Origin: Solibacteraceae bacterium | Lineage (GTDB): Bacteria > Acidobacteriota > Terriglobia > Bryobacterales > Bryobacteraceae | Assembly: GCA_026984795.1 (NCBI GenBank) | Contig: JALSRK010000060.1 | Location: forward strand, 1-64,000 | Length of the DNA stretch: 64,000 bases | Reading direction: 5' to 3' | Shown here: piece by piece, positions 10,557-18,953 of the stretch | How the letters are laid out: every line of letters starts with the position of its first letter | Position numbering within the stretch: position 1 is the stretch's first letter | The notes under the pieces: generated by a model | Seen by the model: the letters and a program-made list of their open reading frames with translations, nothing else | What the model was told of the DNA's origin: nothing | The model's database searches: none | Translations under genes and position numbers: made by a program

Positions 10557-11318
10557 ATGCCAGCCAAGCAAGTGACTCGGAAGACCGCCGACGACACCAG
10601 CGACCGGGACCGTATCATCCTGGAACACCTGCCCCTGGTCAAAGCAATCGCCGTCCGGGTGCATGAGAACCTCCCCGTACACGTCGATCTGGACGACCTG
10701 GTCCACGCCGGCGTCCTCGGCCTCTTCGACGCCGTCAGCAAGTACAACCCCGAAAAGAAAGTCGCTTTCTCCAGCTACGCCAAGCACCGCATCAAAGGCG
10801 CCATCCTGGACAGCTTGCGGCAGCTCGACTGGGCTTCGCGCGACCTGCGCCGCCGCCACAAACAAGTCGAAGCCGCTACCCGTTCCCTGGCCGCCACCCT
10901 CCACCGCAACCCCACCGAAGAGGAAGTGGCGGCGAAACTTGGGGTCGGGGAGCAGCGCTGGCGCCAGATGATGATCGACCTGCGCAACGTCGGCCTGATC
11001 TCAGCCTCCACCCGCGGCGCCGACGGCGATGACCTGCCCCCGCCCGAGTTCCCCGGGCGCCCCGACACTCAGCCGGATCAGATCTGCGCCCGCGAACAGT
11101 TGCGGGCGGTGCTGATGAACGCCATGGAAGCCCTTCCGGAACGTTACAAGAAAGTAGTCGTACTCTACTACACGAACGAGATGACGATGAAGGAGATCGG
11201 CGGCATCCTCGGCATCAACGAGAGCCGTGTCTCACAGATCCACAAGTCCGCTCTCGAAAAGATGGCCGCCGTGCTGCAATCCAACGGCATCCACTCGAGC
11301 AACGCCTTCGCCGATTAG
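10557..11318 (+). CDS. RNA polymerase sigma factor of the FliA/WhiG (sigma-28) type
   Basis: A 253-aa sigma factor. I chose the ATG at 10557, preceded by GAGGT; earlier in-frame codons add an unrelated tail. Region 2 is clear: L-P-L-V-K-A-I-A, D-L-D-D-L-V-H-A-G-V-L-G-L-F-D-A-V-S-K-Y-N, then F-S-S-Y-A-K-H-R-I-K-G-A-I-L-D-S-L-R. Region 3 contains R-N-P-T-E-E-E-V-A-A-K-L-G, and region 4 is L-P-E-R-Y-K-K-V-V-V-L-Y-Y...M-T-M-K-E-I-G-G-I-L-G-I-N-E-S-R-V-S-Q-I-H, the -35 binding helix-turn-helix. This is the order and length of FliA/WhiG. No flagellar or chemotaxis genes lie nearby, so its regulon cannot be told from context. The long upstream region with inverted repeats suggests the gene is itself regulated. 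Confidence 0.9.
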   Translation: MPAKQVTRKTADDTSDRDRIILEHLPLVKAIAVRVHENLPVHVDLDDLVHAGVLGLFDAVSKYNPEKKVAFSSYAKHRIKGAILDSLRQLDWASRDLRRRHKQVEAATRSLAATLHRNPTEEEVAAKLGVGEQRWRQMMIDLRNVGLISASTRGADGDDLPPPEFPGRPDTQPDQICAREQLRAVLMNAMEALPERYKKVVVLYYTNEMTMKEIGGILGINESRVSQIHKSALEKMAAVLQSNGIHSSNAFAD

Positions 11319-11493
11319 GAACATCAGAGCAGGGGCCGCCCGCTAGAGACGTCTTGTGCCGCGGCCTGGCACGCAACCCCCTCGGTGTTCACCGGTTGGG
11401 AACCCTCCGGCGCCGAACCCTCTCCGAGAACCGAAGCCCCGAGGTTCGCCGGGCGCCCGCCTCGGCTCGCCGGTTCCCCGGCGGCCCGCCGCA

Positions 11494-14361
11494 TCACTCG
11501 CTCAGAATCTCGAAGGAGACGATCCGCCACTGCCCGTTCTCTTTCTTCCACAACAGCGCCAGTGCGCCCTCGTTCGCCTCCGGAAGCCGCAGTTGGAACA
11601 TAGTTCCGTAATAAGTGCCGAACTTGCGCTGTCCCGACTCCGGCGGCGGCCGCTTCTCCAGCCGGTTCCGGCACAGGAACGAGTCGCCCAGGCTGTCGGA
11701 GACCTCGAACAGGTCGAAGTCTGAATCATATGGATGCGGAATCGGTTTGAGTTCCGGGTTCCAGGGCTTCACTGCCTCGATGAGAGTCGACAGCGTCGTG
11801 GCGCGGTCAAGCACGTCGTAGGTCTCCACGAGGGCTTCCCGCAGGGATTCCCGTTTCGGTCTGCGGACGGCGCCGCTCGTCCCCAACGCCAGGCAGGCCA
11901 GCGCCTCGTCGGAGATGAATTCCATCGCCTCGTCCACGTGCCGCCGCACCAGCCAGTCGGCGTGGAACTCCAGCGCCGCATCGGCGATATCGGCGATATC
12001 GGCGCCCAGCGGCCGGTTCGGCGGCAGCGGGTTGATCCGCTTCGGCGGCGGCAGCTCCGGCCAGAGACTCCCCGTGCCGGCTTCCTCGCTGATCTTGAAT
12101 TCGCCGAACAGATCCTTCCACCACGCCACCAGCCCCGACCAGCGGTTGTTGTGCCGCTTGTAGTTGTCACCCGCCCGGACGTCGGAGTTCGCCGAGCTCA
12201 GGTGCCCGTTCCACATCGCCTTCGGAAACTTGCTCGAGCGGTAGTCCACGTCGATGTCGGCACGCAGGCCGTCCTCGGAAACCGAAAACTGCAGCGTCGG
12301 CACTTTCCCCGCCTGCCGGTAACTGTAGGGGTATCCCACGTGATAGACAGTGTTCTCGTGTCCGAGGGAAAACTCGCGGCACTTGTCGAGCACCTCTCTC
12401 GCCCTTGGCTTGAGGCGGACGTACAGCCGGAATTGCTCGTCGCCCTGGCGGCCCGGGTACTGGCCGGCGATCCGCTCGATGCTTTGCACCAGATCCAGAG
12501 CCGATCCCAGCGCGGCGCCCGACTCGTCGGTCAGCTGCGTCTTCATCAAGGCGTGCGTCACCGCGTCGAAGGTCGTCTTCTCGGACACCGACAGCGACGC
12601 GAAGTACTCCTCCGGCGTCAGGTGGAACCCCGTCTTCTCGTTGTAACTGCGGGCGAAATCGTCGAAAAGCTTCCGTCGCGGCGGCTCCAGATCCTCGTAC
12701 CGGCTGCGGAACTTCCTCGACAGCGACCGGCGCTCCAGGATCTTCTTCCCCGGCCAGAACCATTCGGCGCCGACCACCCGGAACGCTCCGTGATCCTTGT
12801 AGACGAAAATGTCCACATCCTGGGCGTACCGGCCCCCGGCGATCGTGGCCACGAAGTACTCGCCGTCTTTCGCCGATCCGGCGGCCGCCGGAAGCCGGAA
12901 GCTCTCCTCGCCGGGCAACGGGGCCTTCTTCTGGGCGAAGTTGTCGAACCTGGCCCACACGACTCCCCAATTCCGTTTCTCAGTGAATCCGTACCGTTCA
13001 GCGAAGTCGGTGAACCGCAGCTCTCCGTCCACGATCCGAAACTCGGCAAGCGGCGCCACTTTCGAGAAATAGGCCCGGCCGATCTTGTCCCGGCGCTCGA
13101 TCAAACACCGGACAATCCACTCTTCGGCCTTCGGATCCGTGTAGCCGCCGGCCCGCACCAGCGCCCGGATGTCCTCGTCGGTGAAGGCCATCACTTTGCG
13201 CGCCGCCCAAAAGTCATCGTCCGGCAAATGGTTTGCCAGTGCCGCAAACTCGTTGTTCGGCGTCCACGCCTCCGGGTCGAAAACTTTCGATTCGAAGCGC
13301 CCCACCGCCCGAATGCCCGGGTACTTCGCTTTCTGCCATTTTGGTGTCCATACGCCGAACCCGAAGAAATTCTTCATGGCCAGGCCCATGTCGAACCAGG
13401 GCTCGTAACCCTCACGGGGCTCTTTGGCCCGCTGGAAGCCACTACCCAGCGAGCCGAAAAAGTCCGCCAGGTAGTGGCGGATAAACCGGACGCCGCCTTC
13501 CTTCACCAGGAAATCTTCCGTCGCCGAAGGCCGCATCCAGTTATTGCCCAGCCACGCGGAGAAGACAAAGAGTCCCCGAAGGCTGCGCCGGTGCTCGTGG
13601 GGAAAGATGTCGTTCGGATCGTCGCTGCGCTGCCCGTAGAACTGGAACGGCCCGACCGGCTTGCCCGCCGGCACCTTCGTCGCCACCGCCCGGTACTTGT
13701 CCCCCGCCTTCGGCACGTCGGACAGGAACAGGTCGATGTCGTCTTCGAGCAGCTTCTCCGCTTTGCCCACCGCGTTGATGTTCTCTCCCTCGGCGGAGGC
13801 GACCAGTTGCGACCGGTCGAAGTAAACCAGGTAGTTTTCGGGAACCCAGTAGCCTAGCGCGTAGTAGGCCCGCGAGGCGACCATCGAAGCGCCGGTGGCC
13901 ATCTCCAGCCGCCCGGGCGGGTCGAAACGCAACAGATACAGAGTGTTCTCCTTGTCGGCGATCAGGATGCCCGGTCGGACGTTGTACCGCCCGACTGTCA
14001 ACACCTTCCAGCGGCCTTTCATCGAAGGTGGATCTCCCGTACATGGCCCGTTGGTGAGCTGGTCCGGCGTCATGCGCCGTTTCGCATGCCGGTCCACGAA
14101 CCAAGGTCCCTCGAAGACTTCACCGATCGTGTTGACGTCCATTGCCGGGATGACGCCCTTGGAAGTGTGGCGGTCGCCGGGCTTCCCGAAGATGTTCTCG
14201 AACATGTCGAGCAGGTCGCTCACCTCCCGAAGGTTGACGTCCGGGGTGTCGGCCGGGGGCGGCTCTTTATCGAGGGGGTCGTCCGGGTAAAACCTCTGGG
14301 CGCCGGCGGGAACCGCAAGCAGCGCGAGAAATGCGAGGACCAGATGCCGTTTCTTCTTCAT
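11494..14361 (-). CDS. Exported 955-aa protein, possible degenerate kinase-like fold
   Basis: Start taken at the ATG at 14361 because AGGAG lies 8 nt before it and a signal peptide follows (M-K-K-K-R-H-L-V-L-A-F-L-A-L-L-A-V-P-A-G-A). The N-terminal 350 residues have a pattern I associate with secreted kinase-like proteins: a strand with L-Y-L-L-R-F-D-P, then M-A-T-G-A-S-M-V-A-S-R-A-Y-Y-A-L-G-Y-W-V-P-E-N-Y, later L-R-G-L-F-V-F-S-A-W-L-G-N-N-W and R-H-Y-L-A-D-F-F-G-S-L-G-S. In relatives I remember, the first motif has a Lys and the last reads D-F-G; here these are Arg and D-F-F, so activity may be lost. The kinase comparison is inference. The remaining 600 residues are unlike anything I recognise. 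The upstream gene, 12 bp away, encodes an outer-membrane barrel, so the two probably work together at the cell surface. Confidence 0.7.
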   Translation of the reverse strand: MKKKRHLVLAFLALLAVPAGAQRFYPDDPLDKEPPPADTPDVNLREVSDLLDMFENIFGKPGDRHTSKGVIPAMDVNTIGEVFEGPWFVDRHAKRRMTPDQLTNGPCTGDPPSMKGRWKVLTVGRYNVRPGILIADKENTLYLLRFDPPGRLEMATGASMVASRAYYALGYWVPENYLVYFDRSQLVASAEGENINAVGKAEKLLEDDIDLFLSDVPKAGDKYRAVATKVPAGKPVGPFQFYGQRSDDPNDIFPHEHRRSLRGLFVFSAWLGNNWMRPSATEDFLVKEGGVRFIRHYLADFFGSLGSGFQRAKEPREGYEPWFDMGLAMKNFFGFGVWTPKWQKAKYPGIRAVGRFESKVFDPEAWTPNNEFAALANHLPDDDFWAARKVMAFTDEDIRALVRAGGYTDPKAEEWIVRCLIERRDKIGRAYFSKVAPLAEFRIVDGELRFTDFAERYGFTEKRNWGVVWARFDNFAQKKAPLPGEESFRLPAAAGSAKDGEYFVATIAGGRYAQDVDIFVYKDHGAFRVVGAEWFWPGKKILERRSLSRKFRSRYEDLEPPRRKLFDDFARSYNEKTGFHLTPEEYFASLSVSEKTTFDAVTHALMKTQLTDESGAALGSALDLVQSIERIAGQYPGRQGDEQFRLYVRLKPRAREVLDKCREFSLGHENTVYHVGYPYSYRQAGKVPTLQFSVSEDGLRADIDVDYRSSKFPKAMWNGHLSSANSDVRAGDNYKRHNNRWSGLVAWWKDLFGEFKISEEAGTGSLWPELPPPKRINPLPPNRPLGADIADIADAALEFHADWLVRRHVDEAMEFISDEALACLALGTSGAVRRPKRESLREALVETYDVLDRATTLSTLIEAVKPWNPELKPIPHPYDSDFDLFEVSDSLGDSFLCRNRLEKRPPPESGQRKFGTYYGTMFQLRLPEANEGALALLWKKENGQWRIVSFEILSE

Positions 14362-14372
14362 CACGCTGCTCC

Positions 14373-15620
14373 TCACCACATGTTGCTGAACGTCCACACC
14401 AGCCGGTAACCCTCCCGGCTGACGGCGTTGTCGATCCGCATGATGACCGTGTCCCGAATGGTGAATCGGAAGCCGATGCCCCCGGAGTATTCGAGTTGGT
14501 GGAAGTTGAGCTGCGAGGCTTTCGGAGCCACCTTGCCGCCTTCGAAAAACAGGGCCGCGTGCATCCCGGAAAAGACGTACCAGCGGTGCTCCGCGGTGAA
14601 GAGGATCGAGTTCTCGTCGTAGAAGCGGTAGCGCGCGAAGCCGCGCAGAAACTTGTTTCCGCCAAGCACCGGCTGCAGGTAGAACGGCACGCTCTGCCCC
14701 TTGCCCGCGTAAGTCATCACCGCCGCCAGGCGCAGCGCCAGGACCCGGGTCTTGTTGCGGTAGGGCAAGTACTGCTCTACGGCCGATTCCAAACGGTTGA
14801 ACGTGTGCTGTCCGAGATCTCGGTCCCAGTAACGCGTATAGCGCGAGTAGTAATTACCCCCCGAGCGGGGACCGAAAGGGTTGTCGCGGTAGTCGTATTG
14901 CAGAAATGCTCCGGCCCGCAGAAATCCGCCCTGCCGGTCGATCCCCGGTGTGTCTTCCGGCCCGAACCTTTCCTCCGTGGACGGAAAACCTCCGCGTTGG
15001 CCCCGGCCCACGTGCGCCCGGTAGTATCCCCCGCTGGCGCCGGCATACAAAGCTCTCCAGATCCGGTAGCGCCCCTCGGCGTCGATATGGTAATCCTCCA
15101 GGCGGTAACTCGTCCGGCCGCTCTTGGCCGAGCCCGAGCCGGGCCCGTAATAGTCCACCATCGGCGAGTTCTCCTGCTTCGCGTAGACGAGGAAGTCGAA
15201 CCGCTTCCCGGTCAGACGGGGGAATCGGAGCTCGAAATCGAACAGGAACGCCTTCCGGATCGTCCCTCGCGCCGTGGCGCGGAACGCCAGCCGTTCCCCA
15301 AAGAGGTCGATGCGCCGGTAGCCCACGCCAAACGTTGTACCCTGTCCGCTGCGCATGCCGCCGAGCACGAGCTGAAACCCGTTCGAGCCCCGCCGCGACC
15401 GGATCCCTTCCAGCACCCCGCGGTCCGTAAAACTGAGGATCTTCTTGGTCAGACCGGGGGTCCGCTCCGGCCAGAGCCGAGCCCGCTTGTCCTTCCGTAA
15501 CAGTTGAATATGCTCGAAGCGCGATTTCGCCTGCTGGGCTTCCCCGGGCGGCGGAATCGCCAGCCCGACGAGGATCGCGAGACCAACCGCAATCCGCAAA
15601 CCGCCAAGACGCGCCTGCAT
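14373..15620 (-). CDS. BamA/TamA-like outer-membrane beta-barrel protein
   Basis: A 415-aa protein beginning at the ATG at 15620, with GGGGAGG upstream and a signal peptide (M-Q-A-R-L-G-G-L-R-I-A-V-G-L-A-I-L-V-G-L-A-I). The mature protein is a chain of amphipathic strands typical of the surface-antigen (D15/Omp85) barrel: G-F-Q-L-V-L-G-G-M-R-S-G, Q-Y-D-Y-R-D-N-P-F-G-P-R-S-G-G, L-Q-P-V-L-G-G-N-K-F-L-R-G-F-A-R-Y-R-F, and S-G-I/Y-S-G-G-I-G-F-R-F-T-I. It ends in an aromatic residue (F-S-N-M-W), as expected for barrel insertion. No POTRA domain is evident, so it is the barrel-only type. It is the first gene of a two-gene unit with the 955-aa exported protein 12 bp downstream. Confidence 0.83.
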   Translation of the reverse strand: MQARLGGLRIAVGLAILVGLAIPPPGEAQQAKSRFEHIQLLRKDKRARLWPERTPGLTKKILSFTDRGVLEGIRSRRGSNGFQLVLGGMRSGQGTTFGVGYRRIDLFGERLAFRATARGTIRKAFLFDFELRFPRLTGKRFDFLVYAKQENSPMVDYYGPGSGSAKSGRTSYRLEDYHIDAEGRYRIWRALYAGASGGYYRAHVGRGQRGGFPSTEERFGPEDTPGIDRQGGFLRAGAFLQYDYRDNPFGPRSGGNYYSRYTRYWDRDLGQHTFNRLESAVEQYLPYRNKTRVLALRLAAVMTYAGKGQSVPFYLQPVLGGNKFLRGFARYRFYDENSILFTAEHRWYVFSGMHAALFFEGGKVAPKASQLNFHQLEYSGGIGFRFTIRDTVIMRIDNAVSREGYRLVWTFSNMW

Positions 15621-16010
15621 GCCTGATCCTCCCCTCGAAAACCTTTGGCCGCCTTTGGTGAATTCCATCGACAAGCAGCTTTGCCACCCGAAACCGCCGC
15701 CGGGCCGGACCGGAGGGCGAGTCGCTCTTGGCTTGGAAGATGTTTCCGGGGGCGGGAAAGTCTCAGAAAAATCCATTCAGACCTTCACATCTGTAAGGGA
15801 CGCCCACACGCTGGCTGGCGGCCGATCCGCTCTGAGCGCACAAACCGTCCTCAGCGCCTTTGGACACGGCATCGGCACGAGGAAAACGGGCATCGGTGGG
15901 GTTTGGGAACGTCAAGGGTGAACCTGTGCTCGTGTGGGGAGCTGGGGCGGGAAGAGCTTGTTTTCCCCGGGGTGGCCTTTCAGCTCGTGGCGTGTCCTGA
16001 ACAACGAGTT
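15621..16010. other. Gene-free stretch between barrel gene and tRNA-Glu
   Basis: About 390 bp with no convincing coding frame, hairpin terminator or repeat that I can support. It should contain the promoter of the barrel gene and the 3' trailer of tRNA-Glu. Confidence 0.4.
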
Positions 16011-16088
16011 TGGCGTCCCCAGGGGGATTCGAACCCCCGTTGCCGCCGTGAAAGGGCGGTGTCCTAGGCCAGGCTAGACGATGGGGAC
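16011..16088 (-). tRNA. tRNA-Glu (anticodon TTC)
   Basis: Read on the minus strand, 16088 to 16011. Acceptor stem GTCCCCA pairs with TGGGGAC (16021-16015), followed by discriminator G and an encoded CCA (16013-16011). The anticodon arm is CCGCC-CTTTCAC-GGCGG with anticodon TTC, and the T arm is GGGGG-TTCGAAT-CCCCC. All standard tRNA-Glu features are present. Confidence 0.97.
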
Positions 16089-16098
16089 GCCCCGCAAT

Positions 16099-16114
16099 GA
16101 GTACCTGTGTACTC
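16099..16114 (-). repeat. Inverted repeat GAGTAC-N4-GTACTC in the tRNA-Glu leader
   Basis: Six-base perfect arms at 16099-16104 and 16109-16114, positioned where transcription from the predicted promoter would begin, so it may form a 5' hairpin on the tRNA precursor. Confidence 0.45.
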
Positions 16115-16120
16115 TCCCTT

Positions 16121-16150
16121 ACTGTACCCACGCCCCAACACCGCCGTCAA
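16121..16150 (-). promoter_or_regulatory. Sigma-70-type promoter for tRNA-Glu
   Basis: On the minus strand: -35 TTGACG (16150-16145), 18-nt spacer, -10 TACAGT (16126-16121). Predicted start is near 16114, about 26 nt before the mature tRNA 5' end. Confidence 0.65.
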
Positions 16151-16206
16151 CCCGCGCCGGCCGCCGACCGGCGCGGGCGCCTCTCCCCTTCCTCTACTCC
16201 GTCCCG

Positions 16207-16722
16207 CTACGCCGCTGAGTGCGACAGCGGAGCTGCTCGAGACTTCCTTCGAACGGCCCAGGCCGCCAGCTCCCAGGTCGTGAGCCACAAAATGCCCCCG
16301 GCGGCAAAAGCAGCCGGGATCCACGCCGGGACGCCTCTTTCGAGCACGGCGTCTTCGTGCCGCGCGGGATTGACGTAGGCCGTCACCCTGGAGCCTTCCG
16401 GATACCGGGCCACTCGATTCTCGGCTGCCGCCGGATCGCTGCTGCTCCTCGAGAACGCTCCGATCGCCTCCGATTCGTACCGGACCCCGCCGATCTCGTA
16501 TGCGTACCGAATCCTCGGCCGGTACATCGTCCGGAAAACGCTGGACCTCCCAGCAGCGCCCCCGCTCGTGGCGCTGCGGAACTGCTCCACCCGCGACGCC
16601 AGAATCTCCGCCTCTACCGGGATGTAGCTCTTCTGAAGCTCGGATTTCCGCCACGCCCAATATGAAATCCCCGCGAAGACCAGGAATCCGATTGCTCCGG
16701 CCAAATGCATCAACCGAACCAT
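16207..16722 (-). CDS. DUF3592 membrane protein
   Basis: A 171-aa protein starting at the ATG at 16722, which has a near-perfect AGGAGG ten nt upstream. It has an N-terminal membrane helix (about residues 5-22), an extracytoplasmic domain of about 100 residues with R-P-R-I-R-Y-A-Y-E-I-G-G-V-R-Y-E-S and R-Y-P-E-G-S-R-V-T-A-Y-V-N-P, and a second membrane helix (about 130-152). This two-helix layout with the V-x-Y-N/V-N-P element is the DUF3592 family; function unknown. It lies 38 bp downstream of the zinc-ribbon/RDD gene on the same strand and may be cotranscribed with it. Confidence 0.8.
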   Translation of the reverse strand: MVRLMHLAGAIGFLVFAGISYWAWRKSELQKSYIPVEAEILASRVEQFRSATSGGAAGRSSVFRTMYRPRIRYAYEIGGVRYESEAIGAFSRSSSDPAAAENRVARYPEGSRVTAYVNPARHEDAVLERGVPAWIPAAFAAGGILWLTTWELAAWAVRRKSRAAPLSHSAA

Positions 16723-16760
16723 CTCAGGCCTCCTCTCAAATCGGTGCGGCGGGCCGCATA

Positions 16761-18284
16761 TCACCTCACCACGAACTTGCCCCCGGTGGTGACGACGCGG
16801 GCGGCCACGATGTCGGTAAAGGTATATACAGCGGTATAGACGCCTTTCTCGAAGTCCGAAGGAATGTTCAAGCTGCCGCTGATCGGTATGGAAAACGTCG
16901 GCGGGTGATAGACCCAGGAGTCTTGAATGTGCTCCAGGCTTGGTTCTTCGAAGACGACCTCTCCGCTCGGGCCAACAACCCGCAAGCCCATCCGTAACTC
17001 GGCCTCATCGCCGCGGAAACGCAGACCAAACACCGAGCATTTCATGTGCAACGTCCCCCCATCCACGAGTTCCGGGACGGCGACCGGCGGTCCCTCCTCC
17101 GTCAGAGAGAACCGGAAGTCCCGGACCTCGAGGCTGGCGGCCGGGACGATGAGATTCGCTTCGACCTGGAAAGGAACTCTCAGTTCGAATTCGTCCCCGT
17201 TCCACTCGTCCCGAACCTCGAGAACGAAGCTGCACGTCCCGGCCGGCGCCGCCAAGGGCAACTGCAGGCGGAACGTTCCATGGACCGGTTCCCCGCGCGG
17301 CAGCTTGGTGTCGAACTCATCCGTCCAGACAGCGTTGAGAAGCAAACCATTGGGATCGAAGGCGGCCAAACGGTAGGTGAGCTTCGGCCGGCCCTCGGAA
17401 TTGGTGGAATAGTCCACTACGTCGTAGCTGATGTAGATCGTGTCGCCGGGGCGGTATGGCGCCGGCGGCCGGGGAGGCCCTTCTTCGCTTTCGAGAAAGT
17501 CGAAGCCGGCCGGTTTCAAGGCGCCGGTGGCCCTCAGGTTCCTGCCTGGAAACGCTGCCGGCACCGGCTGGTTGCTTCGTTGAGCGGCGCCCGGCGCCCC
17601 CGCGGAGGTGAGCGGCGCCGCCGCCGGACTTTCATACAGCCAGTAGGCGCCGGCGAAGCTGCCGCCGACCACCGCGAGCCACGCAACGGCCAGTCCCGCC
17701 CGCGCCAGCCCGCCGACTTTCCTTTCTACAACCACCGTGCCGGCCAGATGATCCCCGATCCGTTGCCGGGATTTTGAGAGGATTGCCACGAGGAACCCGA
17801 CCAGGTACACCGCCACCCCGTCGATCAGCCTCATGATGTTGCGGATGAACGAGCGGCGGAGATCGCAAGCGCCGCCATCCTTCAGGCGAACGTAGATCCC
17901 GACCAGACCCTTGCCCAAGGTGGCGCCAAAAAGCCCTTCACAGAGCCAGAGGTAGCAGAACGCGACCAGGGATGTGGCGCCGACGGCCAGCATCGCCGGC
18001 GTTCCCTGCAGGGAAAAACCCGTATCGGTAAACCTGCCGAACCACCCGGCGCCGGCCATGCCGATCACCGCGAAGACCGCTCCGAAGAGAACCGTATCCA
18101 GGATCACCGCCAGGAACCGGTCCCCCATGCGAGCGATCCTCTCTCCCGCGGCCGAACGAGCGGCAGTCTCCGGAAGCTGACTCGGGGCTGGGCCCACGGC
18201 CGGTGGGGTTGAGATTCGTTTTCCGCAGGCAACGCATTCAGTCGCGCTGTCCGGATTTTGCGCACCACAGAAGCGGCAGAACAC
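16761..18284 (-). CDS. Zinc-ribbon, RDD-type membrane protein with beta-rich C-terminus
   Basis: I start this at the GTG at 18284 because AAGGAGG lies 8 nt upstream and the zinc ribbon follows at once: C-R-F-C-G-A-Q-N...E-C-V-A-C-G-K (residues 3-22), a two-CxxC rubredoxin-type knuckle. The product is 507 aa. An RDD domain follows (about 55-200) with R-M-G-D-R-F-L-A-V-I-L-D-T, several membrane helices, and G-K-G-L-V-G-I-Y-V and R-Q-R-I-G-D-H-L-A-G-T-V-V-V, then another helix. The last 270 residues are an extracytoplasmic beta-rich region with two similar halves of immunoglobulin-like look. RDD proteins are membrane proteins of mostly unknown transport or envelope function. The three-part build is unusual. 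Confidence 0.82.
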   Translation of the reverse strand: MFCRFCGAQNPDSATECVACGKRISTPPAVGPAPSQLPETAARSAAGERIARMGDRFLAVILDTVLFGAVFAVIGMAGAGWFGRFTDTGFSLQGTPAMLAVGATSLVAFCYLWLCEGLFGATLGKGLVGIYVRLKDGGACDLRRSFIRNIMRLIDGVAVYLVGFLVAILSKSRQRIGDHLAGTVVVERKVGGLARAGLAVAWLAVVGGSFAGAYWLYESPAAAPLTSAGAPGAAQRSNQPVPAAFPGRNLRATGALKPAGFDFLESEEGPPRPPAPYRPGDTIYISYDVVDYSTNSEGRPKLTYRLAAFDPNGLLLNAVWTDEFDTKLPRGEPVHGTFRLQLPLAAPAGTCSFVLEVRDEWNGDEFELRVPFQVEANLIVPAASLEVRDFRFSLTEEGPPVAVPELVDGGTLHMKCSVFGLRFRGDEAELRMGLRVVGPSGEVVFEEPSLEHIQDSWVYHPPTFSIPISGSLNIPSDFEKGVYTAVYTFTDIVAARVVTTGGKFVVR

Positions 18285-18953
18285 GATGGATGCCTCCTTT
18301 CTGACGAGTGCGCGATTGTGTGAGCGATCGGCGGCCGGCCGGAGCCGGGTCGACGGCCTTAGGCCCGAGAGCACGTGCGCGCAACGTCGGCCACTGGGTG
18401 CTGGTGAACGTGTCCTCCGATGTCTCCCTAGTACAGGATCTAGCGGCAAGAATCAAGTGTTTCGGACTAAAAAAGGCGTTTTGGGGTGAAGTTGGCGGGA
18501 AGCCGCGACCCAGCGCTCGCAGAGTCATCCCGGAGACGAGGGCCGCGGTGGCGAATTCTCCTCGGTCCCACTGCCAAATCCGTCTTCAAACTGTTGGTGG
18601 GCCGGCGGTTGGTAGATCCTTCCCCCGCCGGCTCTCCCGCCGCGTGGTACAAAGCCGGTGGGGGCGGAATCCGCCCCAAAGGGGAGACTGCAATGCAGCG
18701 AACTGGCTCGGCCTCCGGCAGCCCGCAAGTCCGCCTCGGGGCTGCCGGTTCCGCTGGGCGTCTTCGCCGTTTCTTTCCCGTTACCTGCCGGCGGCTCCAG
18801 CCGGGCCGGCCCGGTGCTGAGCCGTCACACATGTCTGCAACCAACGGAAAACATGAGAGTTTCCCGTTTTTCTCTTTTTCGCCCGTTTTGGCGCCACGCG
18901 TCACGCCACACTCAGGCGGCCGCCCGCCCGGTTGGCCGGAGTCTCTCGCGCTC
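18285..18953. other. Gene-free region with a strong hairpin
   Basis: About 670 bp between the start of the RDD gene and the end of the glycosyltransferase-like gene. Open frames here look like chance frames in GC-rich DNA. The one clear structure is the 10-bp hairpin at 18715-18748. Confidence 0.4.
18715..18748. repeat. Hairpin with perfect 10-bp stem
   Basis: Arms CCGGCAGCCC (18715-18724) and GGGCTGCCGG (18739-18748) around a 14-nt loop. There is no T-tract on either side, so an intrinsic terminator is unlikely; a structured RNA or protein site is possible. Confidence 0.5.

Noticed and set aside
11734-13857. Long plus-strand open frame (707 codons) opposite the 955-aa exported protein gene
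   Set aside because: Its product is Arg/Pro/Val-rich without any motif; the minus-strand frame has a signal peptide and ribosome site. GC-rich codon bias creates such antisense frames.
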